A stretch of 64,000 bases of DNA from NCBI GenBank assembly GCA_033239005.1, contig BSQZ01000038.1, positions 1-64,000 on the forward strand, in the 5' to 3' direction. Positions 1 through 12,700 of this stretch are shown in pieces. The notes under the pieces were generated by a model. It was not told where the DNA came from. It did not search any database and worked only from the letters and a program-made list of their open reading frames with translations. How positions within the stretch are numbered: the first letter of the stretch is position 1; each line of letters starts with the position of its first letter. Position numbers and translations under genes: made by a program. The DNA comes from Lamellibrachia satsuma. Lineage: Eukaryota > Annelida > Polychaeta > Sabellida > Siboglinidae.

Positions 1-541
1 GCCATTTATATTAAATAATAACTCGAAAACTAATCTTCAAGTCAGCGTGCACTTCATGCCAACGTAAATTTTTTTACCGTTATAGCGGACCATAGCGTCT
101 GATTACTGTGACTCCAGTACACTACAGTATGATGCCAACCTAAAGTAACCATGTTCTTAAACTTTATTCTTTAGGTTTTTATTAATCTGGAGTATTATTT
201 AGTATTTCAACTATAATTTGTGAAGAAATGGTTAATTTATCTTAAAAACGTCTGAAACTATTCAATTCAAAATTGCAAGCCCCAGCCACCATAAACACAT
301 CTGTTAGAAATTGTATGTTTCAAATGGTTCCTAGAGGACAAGACACATAACTTTAGACAATAGTTGAGTCAACACAAACATGTAACCATGATCATACATG
401 GACACGTTTTGAATTTGCATGAGTATGTTGGGTTATTAAAACAAAAGTAAACATATGCCTTTCAGAAATGCTTGTTAAACTTAAATTGTTAACACTGATT
501 GTCATGAAGTTAGTATTCTACGCCAAGTTTTGATGATATGA
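1..541. other. AACS intron 13, left part
   Basis: AT-rich sequence downstream (in gene sense) of exon 13. I see no exon of the AACS C-terminal domain or recognisable repeat here. Confidence 0.6.
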
Positions 542-634
542 GCTGTACAAGGTGTACACGTGTGTATCAGTAGCTGTACGAGACATACAAGAGTGTATCA
601 GTAGCTGTACAAGGTGTAGATGAGTGTATAAGTA
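542..634 (-). repeat. 31-bp tandem repeat, 3 copies, next to AACS exon 13 donor
   Basis: Three imperfect units each ending in CAGCTAC on the minus strand. The first unit begins directly after the donor GTAC, and the unit junctions resemble the donor. Confidence 0.75.
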
Positions 635-635
635 C

Positions 636-749
636 CGTCATCATCCCAGCATTCCACAGCCATCCCGAGTATGCGACACTGGATCTCTCCCTGATAAACA
701 GCTCCTGTACAGTTCTGACCAGCGAAACACGCAATGATGTCAGTGCCAC
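636..749 (-). other. AACS: AACS exon 13 (last one in the window)
   Basis: Codes for [12 protein letters not shown], then [18 protein letters not shown]. Acceptor CCTCCAG, donor GTACTT. The remaining exons lie to the left of the window. Confidence 0.92.
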
Positions 750-3700
750 CTGGAGGGAATCACACACAACACTTGTACAAAGTCAACCAAACTGTAAGTA
801 ATAGCATATGTGCATTCACAGTTGTGTCCATACACAATAAAATTAACATTCCATCAACTTTCCAATGATATATATTCATCAAGAAAAAATAGTTCCCAAG
901 TAAACACTTAGTATCACCAGTGATGACCAGCATCACACTGGTCAGTACAGGTGCTACAAAAACTACCTAAAAAACAGACACATGAGTTCACAGGTTTGCT
1001 GGCGAACAGTGACAGGGCCAACCTATATAATATCAACTACATTCAATCCAATCTCTGCAGACGGGCCCACAGGCAGCTAAACCTGACACTGGCCAGGCAG
1101 CATCACTTCACCTTCATCAAGGTGCATTGTCGTCAGGTCTATCAGTCGAGGATTAGCTGCTTCAGCCATCCAAGACTTCATCTCTCATTTGTTCAAAGCT
1201 TTTATCATGTTATAGAAATAAGTAAAGATGGGTGCAGGCAAACTAGCAATGAGAGCTGAGGTGGAAAAACATCAAGGACGCAGGAAAAGGGGAAGGCGAC
1301 ATCTGAGAAGGGAGGACTGTGTGAAGAGGGATATGAGAAGACCGAGGAAGGAGGAAAGATGGAGAGGGGGCTGCCGATAAAAAACTATGGAAAGAAAGAA
1401 CAGAAAGAGTGGCTCAACAATTCTTTACCTGACCCTCACCCCTGACCCTCACCCCTGACCCTCACCCCTGTACAACAGGGAACAAGAAGGAAGAGACTGT
1501 ACCTGACACTCAACCCTGTACAGCAGGGAACAAGGAGGAAGAGACTGTACCTGACCCTCACCCCTGTACAGCAGGGAACGAGGAGGAAGAGACTGTACCT
1601 GACCCTCACCCCTGTACAGCAGGGAACAAGGAGGAAGAGACTGTACCTGACCCTCACCCCTGTACAGCAGGGAACAAGGAGGAAGAGACTGTACCTGACC
1701 CTCACTCCTGTACAGCAGGGAACAAGGAGGAAGAGACTGTACCTGACCCTCACCCCTGTACAGCAGGGAACATGGAGGAAGAGACTGTACCTGACCCTCA
1801 CCCCTGTACAGCAGGGAACAAGGAGGAAGAGACTGTACCTGACCCTCACCCCTGTACAGCAGGGAACAAGGAGGAAGAGACTGTACCTGACCCTCACCCC
1901 TGTACAGCAGGGAACGAGGAGGAAGAGACTGTACCTGACCCTCACCCCTGTACAGCAGGGAACAAGGAGGAAGAGACTGTACCTGACCCTCAACCCTGTA
2001 CAGCAGGGAACAAGGAGGAAGAGCACATAAATATCACCATTGTATTAACAAACTAAAGAATAAACAGTAAAGCAAGACATCTGAGCGATGCAGAAGTTTA
2101 CTTGTGATGGAGCCAAAACGTTTACCTGTAATGGAGCCAAGAAGTTTACCTGTGGTGGAGCCAAGAGGTTTACCAGTGATGGAGCCAAGAAGTTTACCTG
2201 TGATGGAGACAAGAAGTATACCTGCGATGGAGCCAAGAAGTTTACCTGTGAGGGAGCCAAGAGGTTTACCTGTGATGGAGCCAAGAAGTTTACCTGTGAT
2301 GGAGCCAAGACATTTACCTGTGGTGGAGCCAAGAAGTTTACTTGTGATGGAGCCAAGAGGTTTACCTGTGGTGGAGCCAAGAAGTTTACCTGTGATGGAG
2401 CCAAGACATTTACTTGTGGTGGAGCCAAGAAGTTTACTTGTGATGGAGCCAAGAAGTATACCTGCGATGGAGCCAAGAAGTTTACCTGTGAGGGAGCCAA
2501 GAGGTTTACCTGTGATGGAGCCAAGAAGTATACCTGTGATGGAGCCAAGACATTTACCTGTGGTGGAGCCAAGAAGTTTACCTGTGATGGAACCAAGACA
2601 TTTACCTGTGATGGAGCCAAGAAGTTTACCTGTGGTGGAGCCAAGAGGTTTACCTGTGATGGAGCCAAGAAGTTTACCTGTGATGGAGCCAAGAAGTATA
2701 CCTGTGATTGAGCCAAGAAGTTTACCTGTGAGGGAGCCAAGAGGTTTACCTGTGATGGAGCCAAGAAGTTTACCTGTGATGGAGCCAAGAAGTTTACTTG
2801 TGGTGGAGTCAAGAAGTTTACCTGTGATGGAGCCACGAGGCTTACCTGTGATAGATCCAAAAACTTTACCTGTGGTGGACCCAAGAAGTTTACCTGTGGT
2901 GGAGCCAAGAAGTTTACCTGTGATGGAGCCAAGAAGTTTACCTGTGATGGAGCCAAGAAGTTTACCTGTGGTGGAGCCAAGAAGTTTACCTGTGATGGAG
3001 CCAAGAAGTTTACCTGTGATGGAGCCAAGAAGTTTACCTGTGATGGAGCCAAGAAGTTTACCTGTGATGCAGCCAAGAGGTTTACCTGTGATGGAGCCAA
3101 GAAGTTTACCTGTGATGGAGCCAAGAAGTTTACTTGTGGTGGAGTCAAGAAGTTTACCTGTGATGGAGCCACGAGGCTTACCTGTGATAGATCCAAAAAC
3201 TTTACCTGTGGTGGACCCAAGAAGTTTACCTGTGGTGGAGCCAAGAAGTTTACCTGTGATGGAGCCAAGAAGTTTACCTGTGATGGAGCCAAGAAGTTTA
3301 CCTGTGGTGGAGCCAAGAAGTTTACCTGTGATGGAGCCAAGAAGTTTACCTGTGATGGAGCCAATAAGTTTACCTGTGATGGAGCCAAGAAGTAGTTCAC
3401 TCTTCACATCTCGATACACGTAGTTGAATGTAGCGGGCTTGAGTGGCGAACCAGTTGACAGAATTGTGTGCAGTGACTTGAGACTGTGGGTTTTTCCTGT
3501 GAATAAACATGACAAGCCACACCTGTTAGCTGCTGATGTCTCTGGTGTTTCAATTGTCTCGTTTGTAGCTAGATATAAAGGTAACTTGTACTGCAGAGTA
3601 TCTGGTCCATGGGACCACTCAAACCACTACACCCTCCACTCCCTGACAGACCCATCCATGGGACCACTCAAAGCACTACACCCTCCACTCCCTGACAGAC

Positions 3701-6700
3701 CCATCCATGGGACCACTCAAACCACTACACCCTCCACTCCCTGACAGACCCATCCATGGGGCCACTCAAAGCACTATACCATCCCCTCCCTGGCAGACCC
3801 ATCCATGGGACCACTCAAAGCACTATATCATCCACTCCCTGGCAGACCCATCCATGGGACCACTCAAAGCACTATATCATCCACTCCCTGGCAGACCTGT
3901 TCATTCCATCCCCAACTCAATGTCAACCATGCTGCAATTACTGCGTGACGACTACTACTGTCTACAGGCAGGTACTCATTTATACAGCTGAGTGAACTGT
4001 GGCAATGTGGGGTGAACGAAATTGAACAAACTTTGAAATGGCAGCAAGAGGATTTGCTGGAATAGTTTCATTTGTTATTATAATGCTCAGGACCACATTA
4101 CACATAGAGTATGGCAACAAATTCAGAATTTCCTACACTAAGTGTGCGTGTCATTGTAGGGCCGTGCTGCACAGTAACAAAGTGTTTGGCTCTTAACCAA
4201 AACAACAAAGGTTCAATTTCTCTCACTGCAGTTCAAAGTCTAGGCAATTTTGTTCACTCCATAGTTCACCCAGTGGAATGAGTATCTGGCTAGAGGCACT
4301 AGTGCAATTTGTGGAACATCTAGTTTTATGTAGGGACTGTAGAGTGGTGGAATCCGTCCCAGATAATTTTGGTTTAAAATGAACATACCTACTAGAGTGT
4401 AAAAGTCCAAAATTCAATACACAAAAACGTACCTTTATTGATTAACAAAAATGCTCCTTTATTACCAGGTAGACATATAGGAACACATTTACCTGAAATA
4501 TTTAACAGAACAACATGCCCCTACAGATGAATAATGCGTTTTAAGTAATTTATTATTTCACCTTGCCGCTCACTTTAAAGATGCCCAAGGCCATGATTAA
4601 AACAAAGTTAGTAACTAACCAGGTTTGATGCCTCGTTCGTCCAGCAAGGACAACCACTTGGCTCCTGTCCCAAGAATCGTGACCCTAAAACGTATTAGTC
4701 AGCTATCAAGCACACTTATGCAAACCGAATTATTATCTTGATTGGGTGTTTATGCAAAGAGCAGACAAAAGCATACATATTATAAAAAATATATACAGCA
4801 TTTGACCTAGTAAGCATACATGTCCTAATTAGAGTACACTCCCTTTTTTAATCAGCAGGATCCATAATTATTGTAATTTGACTAGTGTGGCACAATTTAA
4901 AAGTGTCGCCATCTGGTGTTAAACAGTTGGCACTACTCTTTAGTCGGTCTACTCTAGTCACCAAATGATACCATTAGTGTTACACAGTTACCTTATTGTC
5001 TAGAGAATGAAATTTTGGTGTATGCTTAAAAGAACAGATTACTTGAAATTTTTCCATGGCCCAATTTTTTTCAAGCGTATTGTACGCTTGTTATGTCTAA
5101 TACAATATATACGTAACTAATGTAGAAATATCACAGTCAATGCAATTAGCACAACACAAAAAGCTAAAATAATAGGAATACTGCTACTGCTTTGTGGTGA
5201 AATGTGGGCTCTATTGAACCCGACGTCCAGGAGGCTAGCATGGGGCGTAGTCAGCCTGGCGTTGGGTTGTGGAGCCCAGATTTCTTTGTTTTACATTTCT
5301 TTGAAAGTGGGCTTACCCTTAATCCCCACAATAAACGTCATTCATTTGGCCTTTTCATATCTCTATATCTGTGTTGTGTTGTTGATTGCATAAATTATGT
5401 TTTGCCTATTGTTCACTAACATTTCATTATCAACATAATTACTGGGATCTTATATTGACATAATAATAACTGGGATCTTATATTATCCTACTTTCTTTAA
5501 ACTTTCAGATGGTGTCAGCGGCAGAAAAGTAGATTCAAGCACAAACTGAAACTGTTTGTGTTTCCATTGATTTAAATTTTAGGTAGAGCTTATTCGGATT
5601 TTCGTCAATAAAAAACATAGGAAATTATGGGTCGAATGAGACATAAACAAGATGCTGGAAGTGACTGCAACAGCCAATCAAATCAATGGACGTCCACCAA
5701 ATGATGGGATCTGTGTAATAGGTAATGTATTTCTCACAAAGATGGGCTCACGTAAAGTCGGTATTGCTAAGAAATCATCTGAGCTTTTAACAAATTTCTA
5801 CAGTGATGCTCAGCACAAGTGTGGCATTTCTGATTTTGCTTACATTGTCAGCTTGTACTTGAAGTCCAAACAAAATGATATTTTAGGATTATGCATGCAC
5901 CAGTCAGCAGAAACAATGACTCAGCATTGAGGAGCATATCATTAAAATCACATATTATCATATTTATATGTAAGCAAATAAAATGTGCATCAGCAGAAAG
6001 AATTACTTTGTACATACTGACATTTCCATGTGGAATATTTCCACACAGAAATGTGAAAACATTAACAATAACGTTTTCTTGAAAAATCAATAATATCTAG
6101 ACCCACATCTCCCCTCAACGTAACATATGGAAAGGTGTCAAATGTCACTCCATGTGTCCATGTAATCATATGCTCCACTACATACCTAAGTTTTCTAAGC
6201 CCTACTACATACCCCAATTTGTCCACAAGGTCCCACAGCACATTCTCATGCGGCACAAAGGGCGATCCATCGTAGCAAACAATCGCTGCTCCCAGAAACA
6301 GTGCACTAATCATCCAATTCCACATCATCCAACCTGTCTGAAAATATGCACCAGTATTAGGATCAGCAAACAAAAACATTATCCAAAAATAACGACATTA
6401 AATAAGTAAATATCATTGTAATGGGAGGATATTTTGATGACAGAAAAGACAATCATATGCAAAGTACCATCACTGAAACAAGTATGTGGTCAGTAATTTA
6501 GCCACTTACACTAGTGACACAGTCACTCACACTAGTCATGTGGTCACATAACACTAGTGATAATAAGGTCACACTATCAGTGTAGTCACATTAGTGATAG
6601 GTCACAAGTTCATGTGATGGGTCACATAAACTGGTGACCTGATCACTCACACTAGTGACCTGTTCACCCACACTAGTGACCTGTTCACCTACACTAGTGA

Positions 6701-9700
6701 CCTGTTCACCCATACTATTGACCTGTTCACCCACACTAGTGACCTGTTCACCCACACTAGTGACCTGTTCACCTACACTGGTGACCTGTTCACTTACACT
6801 GGGGACCTGTTCACTTACACTGGTGACCTGTTCACTTACACTAGTGACCAGTACAGTTACACTAGTGATCTTTTCACCTACACTGGTGACTTGTTCATTT
6901 ACACTAGTGACCTATTCACGTACACTGATGACTTCGTCACTTACACTAGTGACCTGTTCGTTTACACTGGTGACATGTTCACTTACACTAGGCTAGCGCT
7001 ACCAGTGGATATTTGGGCCATAGGCCACATGACATCAGATTTGGCTAAACAAAAGTTACCAATTTCATCCAATTTGGTCACCAGTATTTTCGTTGAAAAG
7101 CATGTGCACAATGCATAAGCATTTGTTGTACTGCATATTAAAAAAATTGGCTAAAGCAATTTGAATTTGGCTATCAAAAAATTGCGGCGTTTAGATAAAA
7201 TGACTAAACAGTTTACAACATTAGAGTTAGTGCAGCTAGTGACGTATTCACTTACACTAGTGATGTGTTCACTTGCACAAATGACGTGTTCGCATACACT
7301 AGTGACGTGTTCACTTACATTAGTGATGTGTTCACTTACACTAGTGATGTGTTCATTTACACTAGTGGCGTGTTCACTTACACTAGTGACATGTTCACTT
7401 ACACTGGTGTAGTAGAAGAGGATGTCGGTGTGTGTCATGTCTCCCTGCAACAAGTGCTCCTCTATGTGCTTCAACAGAGTCCCCTACAATCACACCAGTA
7501 CCTGTCTTCAAAACATCACCCAATTATTCCAGGACAATATCCCTTGTACAACCTCCCCAGGACAATATCCCTTGTACAACCTCCCCAGGACAATATCCCT
7601 TGTACAACCTCCCCAGGACAACATCCCTTGTACAACCTCCCCAGGACAACATCCCATATACATCTCTTGTACAGCATCCACATGACTTCCCTTGTACAAC
7701 ATCACTGTAAAAAAATCTTCACGACAACATGCCTTGTACAATATCCATTGTATGAAAATCGCAGGTCTGACCAATACATGCAAAATATGTAAAATATATT
7801 AAGCTTATGTATAATTTGTTGCATTATTTTCTACCAATAGTTGTGATTTTCTTACAAAACCTACAATAAGAAATCTCAGTCTTTCTCAAGTAGGAACAAT
7901 TCTGTGGATAATTCGAGACATCTACATGCTGATACATCCTTGATAAATGTGAAAACACTACAAGTCTACCGCAATTAAATAACAAGTAATGCACAACTTG
8001 AGATGATGCTTTAATGAACAGTGAGAAATTTGTAGGACGGCGATTTAAATTCCTAAAGAATTAACAAGGAAAACACAGAGACATACGCAGGCATGAATAT
8101 TCTTAAACATGAAAAATCTTCCTCTTTTTCTTCACTTCACTTCACTTTCCCATAACCCGTAAGGATCGTTGGGGCACCATTGATGACTTTCTAACCAGCT
8201 CTCTCCACGTTTCCCTGTTCTCTACAGCCCTCTGGGAATCAGCGAACTCCATTCCTGTCCATTCTTTGATGTTGTCTTCCCACCTCTTCTTCTGTCTACT
8301 TCTTCGTCTCCCCCCTCTTACGGTACCTTGCAAGATAGTCTTTGCAAGGCCAGATGATCGTGATACATGACCGTACCACTTCAGTTTACGCTTCTTAACT
8401 GTTGTAAGGTCGTCATATGGTCCGATGGCTTGTTTGATCTTGTTACGGACAGCATCGTTAGTAACATGGTCTTTGTATGATATGTGCAAGATCTTCCGGA
8501 AGCATCTCATTTCCATGGCTTGTATGAAATAATTATAATAATAGATAATAAAGTGTCATTTCCAAATTATTCTTCTACTTCTACCGATACAGTTCATACC
8601 TCTGTGTTAGTTGTATTATGTGACTAGAGTATAGAGCTGGGTGCATTGACACCATATATACATACAGGCTGGGTTAGAGGTAGAGTCCACCAATCTGTGA
8701 GTCCATATTATGTTACTAGAGTATTGAGCTAGGTTCACACCATATATACATACAGGGTGAGTTAGAGATAGAGTCCACCAATATGTGAGTCCATATTATG
8801 TGACTAGAGTATTGAGCTAGGTTCACACCATATAAACATATAGGGTGAGTTAGAGATAGAGTCCACCACTGTGTGAGTCCATATTATGTGACTACAGTAT
8901 TGGGGACCTTTTACTTCACAAGGTAGAAAGAACCAACGGAAAGACACAGACAATGTGGGATGAACGAAACTGTCCAAGCTTCGAGACAGCAACAGGTGGA
9001 TTTGGACCCCAGTCCTCTTGGGTAGATTTGGACCAGTCCTTTCGGGTGGATTTGGACACCAGTCCTCTTGGGTGGATTTGGACCTGCAGAGTGAACCAGT
9101 TACATACCTCTGCAGAGTGAACCAGTTACATACCCCTGCAGAGTGAACCAGTTACATACCCCTGCAGAGTGAACCAGTTACATATCCCTGCAGAGTGAAC
9201 CAGTTACATACCCCTGCAGAGTGAACCAGTTACATACCCCTGCAGAGTGAACCAGTTACATACCCCTGCAGAGTGAACCAGTTACATACCCCTGCAGAGT
9301 GAACCAGTTACATACCCCTGCAGAGTGAACCAGTTACATACCCCTGCAGAGTGAACCAGTTACATACCCCTGCAGAGTGAACCAGTTACATACCACTGCA
9401 GAGTGAATCAGTTACATACCCCTGCAGAGTGAACCAGTAACATACCCCTGCAGAGTGTACCATGCACTTTGGTACCCCCGTAGTGCCAGATGAGTACATG
9501 ATGAACAAAGGGTGATTAAACGGCAGCTGCTCAAAGGTCAATTCCGCAGGCATGTCACCGGCGTCATGACAACCACTTGCCAGGAAGTCTTCCAGGAAAC
9601 AGCTGCAAGAAGATAGAGATTTACCAAACACTGATAAGGTTCTAGTCAATAACATGGCCAGATCCCAACAGTTCGTCGACAACTCAGGATACAAACCCAA

Positions 9701-12700
9701 AAAATGTACTGTTTGTATTTAGTACCAAGTACTCGCACATCATTTCCCACTATCACTACCCTACAAAAACAGTTAAACTGACTTCTGGTTACCTATCAAA
9801 TATGTCTATTCTTACGTACCATTCTCTGTCTACACAACAGCAACCATATTTGGCTAGCTTCATGCATCTTTCAAATATGCCCAGGCAGCTCAGACCATCT
9901 ATGTCACAACCTTTTGTTCTGAAAACTAAACTTAACATGGGGAAACACACTTTCTTTGTAGCAGATCGAAAATATGAAACAAAGCCCCCATGCCTTTAAA
10001 ATCATCTGAACCTACAGCCACTTTCAACCAAAAAACTATTATATTTAAAGTTTTTTGTCAAAATTGCATTTCCACCATAAATCCTCAGTGGTCCTTTACA
10101 CTCATGATGACTTCTGTGATGATATAAGGTGTTCTTATATAGCGCAGTATCCAGTCCCTTGGGACTTACAGAATGTGGCTTAACAACCCTAGAGACAAGG
10201 CGGTTAAGAGGAGATAAAATTGAAGTTTTTAAGATATTGAATGGGTGTGAAAATATTGATAGAAATATTTTTTTCTCACTCAAGAAAGCTAATAGAACTA
10301 GAGGATATGAGGTAACATTAGTGAAGGATCAGTGCAAACTGGATATCAGAAAGTACTCATTCTAACATAGGACAATCAATTAATGGATCAAATTATCTAC
10401 AGATTGTGCAACTGCTAGCAGCGTGAATATGTTTAAAAACAAGGTTGACACATAATTCAGGAGGGCAGATTAAAAAGGTTGGACTCTCGATAAGCCAATG
10501 GCTTCCTTGTCCATTTGCTATCTAGGGTTTCTAAGGGGTTTTTAATACATCAATGTATGTCACCACATGAAAATGTCATGGAGTTAGCAGCTATTTCATT
10601 TGGCTTTGCACACCAATGTATTTTTACTAAAAATTTTGTTTCTATTCCAATTACAGTTCATAAGGGTGCCAACTTTGAGCACATGAAGGCAGTTTTGCGC
10701 TATGACAACTGAAGTGTCACCTGACGAATATGACGTTGACATAGTTGGACACAGGTCGATGTAATTCAAAGTTTCATGTAGGCTAAACTTATTTCATCAA
10801 TTACGTGTAGTGCCGCACATTAATGTTTTGTGATCATCCCTGTGTCATCACTGTTCAAAATCAATAGCGCCTACCCAAAGTAACCCGTGGCGCCTCTGGT
10901 GCATAATACAGCACTAATATAAAAGTGAAATTGTTGAAGGAAGTAAAACACTTAATCCGCATGAATCTTTTGCCATGCATTGAAAAAATCGCATATCTAT
11001 CTTATTCAAACGTCAGCTCAGCCAATTTTTGCATTCTGGTGCTGTATCGTGATTTCTGTTTAATATCAGTCAGCGTTATTGTTGATACGATGTATTCTTC
11101 GCTGAATCAGTAATTCTTTAATTATTTGCGTTCTTGTCGTTGTCATGGATACAGCATTGTTCCAACTCTCTAATTTAAAGTACAAAATTACATGTTGTAC
11201 TTCTATCGCAACTCGATCCCATGATGCATTGCATTTATTCATGCCAACCATCTAGTGATAAAAAACATGCTATTCCATATACCAACTATTACATGATATG
11301 TTGGTGCTTCAACAACTTTTAATTGTCCAAGTATAGCAGTCAGACTGTAAGTGAAAGGCTGCATGTTGAGTGGCTGTTAAACCATTCATTTCATTGGCGA
11401 CAACTTCACCCAATGTCACTCACCTGTTCTTAATGTGTGAGATGTCACAGTGTTGCGTGTCAGTTGTCACATACGGCACAATGATGACAGTCTGCAGGTC
11501 GGGCAGACCTGTCACGCAGTAACACACAATCTACTTCAATGTTAAATATTCAACTTAAATACAATGTAATACAATTAAATACAATAGGGTTTGCAATTTT
11601 TTCCAACTGTCTTGATGGTCAAACACCCCAAATTATCCATCTTCATATCTATCTGGATAACTCACCTGAATGTGAGGTGCAACGGTAATTCGTATTTCAC
11701 AGCATCATGTCATTACTGGCATTCATGTAATTCATCCATTCACATGTCATTCATTCACATAAGACATGCATCTCAACTATGTACAAATTAAGACACTGCT
11801 AAGACTTCTTTAAGTCATAAGATGACTAAGTAAAAAATTAGAACTATTAATTGATTATCCATAGTGGCTTACTTAGTTGATATTAATTTGCATTGATGAA
11901 GGAGGACATGAAAACGTATGTTCTTTGCTATCTCGTACTATCGGACAGTTTTACTCCTGGCATTCGACGTGAGAATGATATTGTCATCAGTGTAATGCTC
12001 CCAAGACTCACATTCAACGACCTGTTGGAGCTTCACAAGGTGGTCGTGTTGTTTGCCGTTGTAGACAACACCGTCCACAGAGAAGATCATCTTGGGCTGG
12101 ATCTGACTGAAGCGATCCAACACTCCCTAAAACAAAACAACACTTCAGGAAGTGACTCAACATATCCTCTGTAACTGATCCAACACGCCCTAAAACAAAA
12201 CAACACTTCAGGAAGTGACCCAACATATCCTCTGTAACTGATCCAACACTCCCTACAACACAACAACACTTCAGTAAGTGATCCAACATTCATATAACAC
12301 AGCAACATTTCATTAAGTGATCCAATGCTCCCTACAACACTGCAACACTTCATTAAGTGACCCAGCACTCCCTAAAATACAGCAACACTTCATTAAGTGA
12401 TCCAACACTCCCTTCAACAGAGCAATGCTTCAGTAAGTGACCCAACACTCCCTACAGCACAGCTACACTTCATTAAGTGATCCAACACTCCCTACAGCAG
12501 GCAATGCTTCAGTAAGTGACCTAACACTCCTTACACCACAGCAACACTTCAGTAAGTGACCCGACACTCCCTACAATACAGCAACACTTCATTAAGTGAC
12601 CCGACACTCCCTACAACACAGCAACACTTCAACTTCAATAAATGACCCGACACTCCCTACAACACAGCAACACTTCAGTAAGTGACCCAACACTCCCTAG

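Noticed and set aside
1436..2056. Cys/Pro-rich repeat proteins
   Set aside because: Pure translation of a 48-bp intronic minisatellite; no independent start, splice or domain.
2034..3515. Open frames of 440-490 codons on both strands
   Set aside because: They arise because a 24-bp unit is divisible by three and lacks stops. Only the first 40 codons on the minus strand are a real exon (AACS exon 12).
7530..7660. Another splice-junction-derived array at the AACS exon 9 acceptor
   Set aside because: Only a short TTGTA-AGGG resemblance to the acceptor; not enough to claim derivation.
8142..8516. Cellular gene with an intact 124-codon frame
   Set aside because: The protein is a standard RTE-type reverse transcriptase C-terminus with a typical short-repeat tail.
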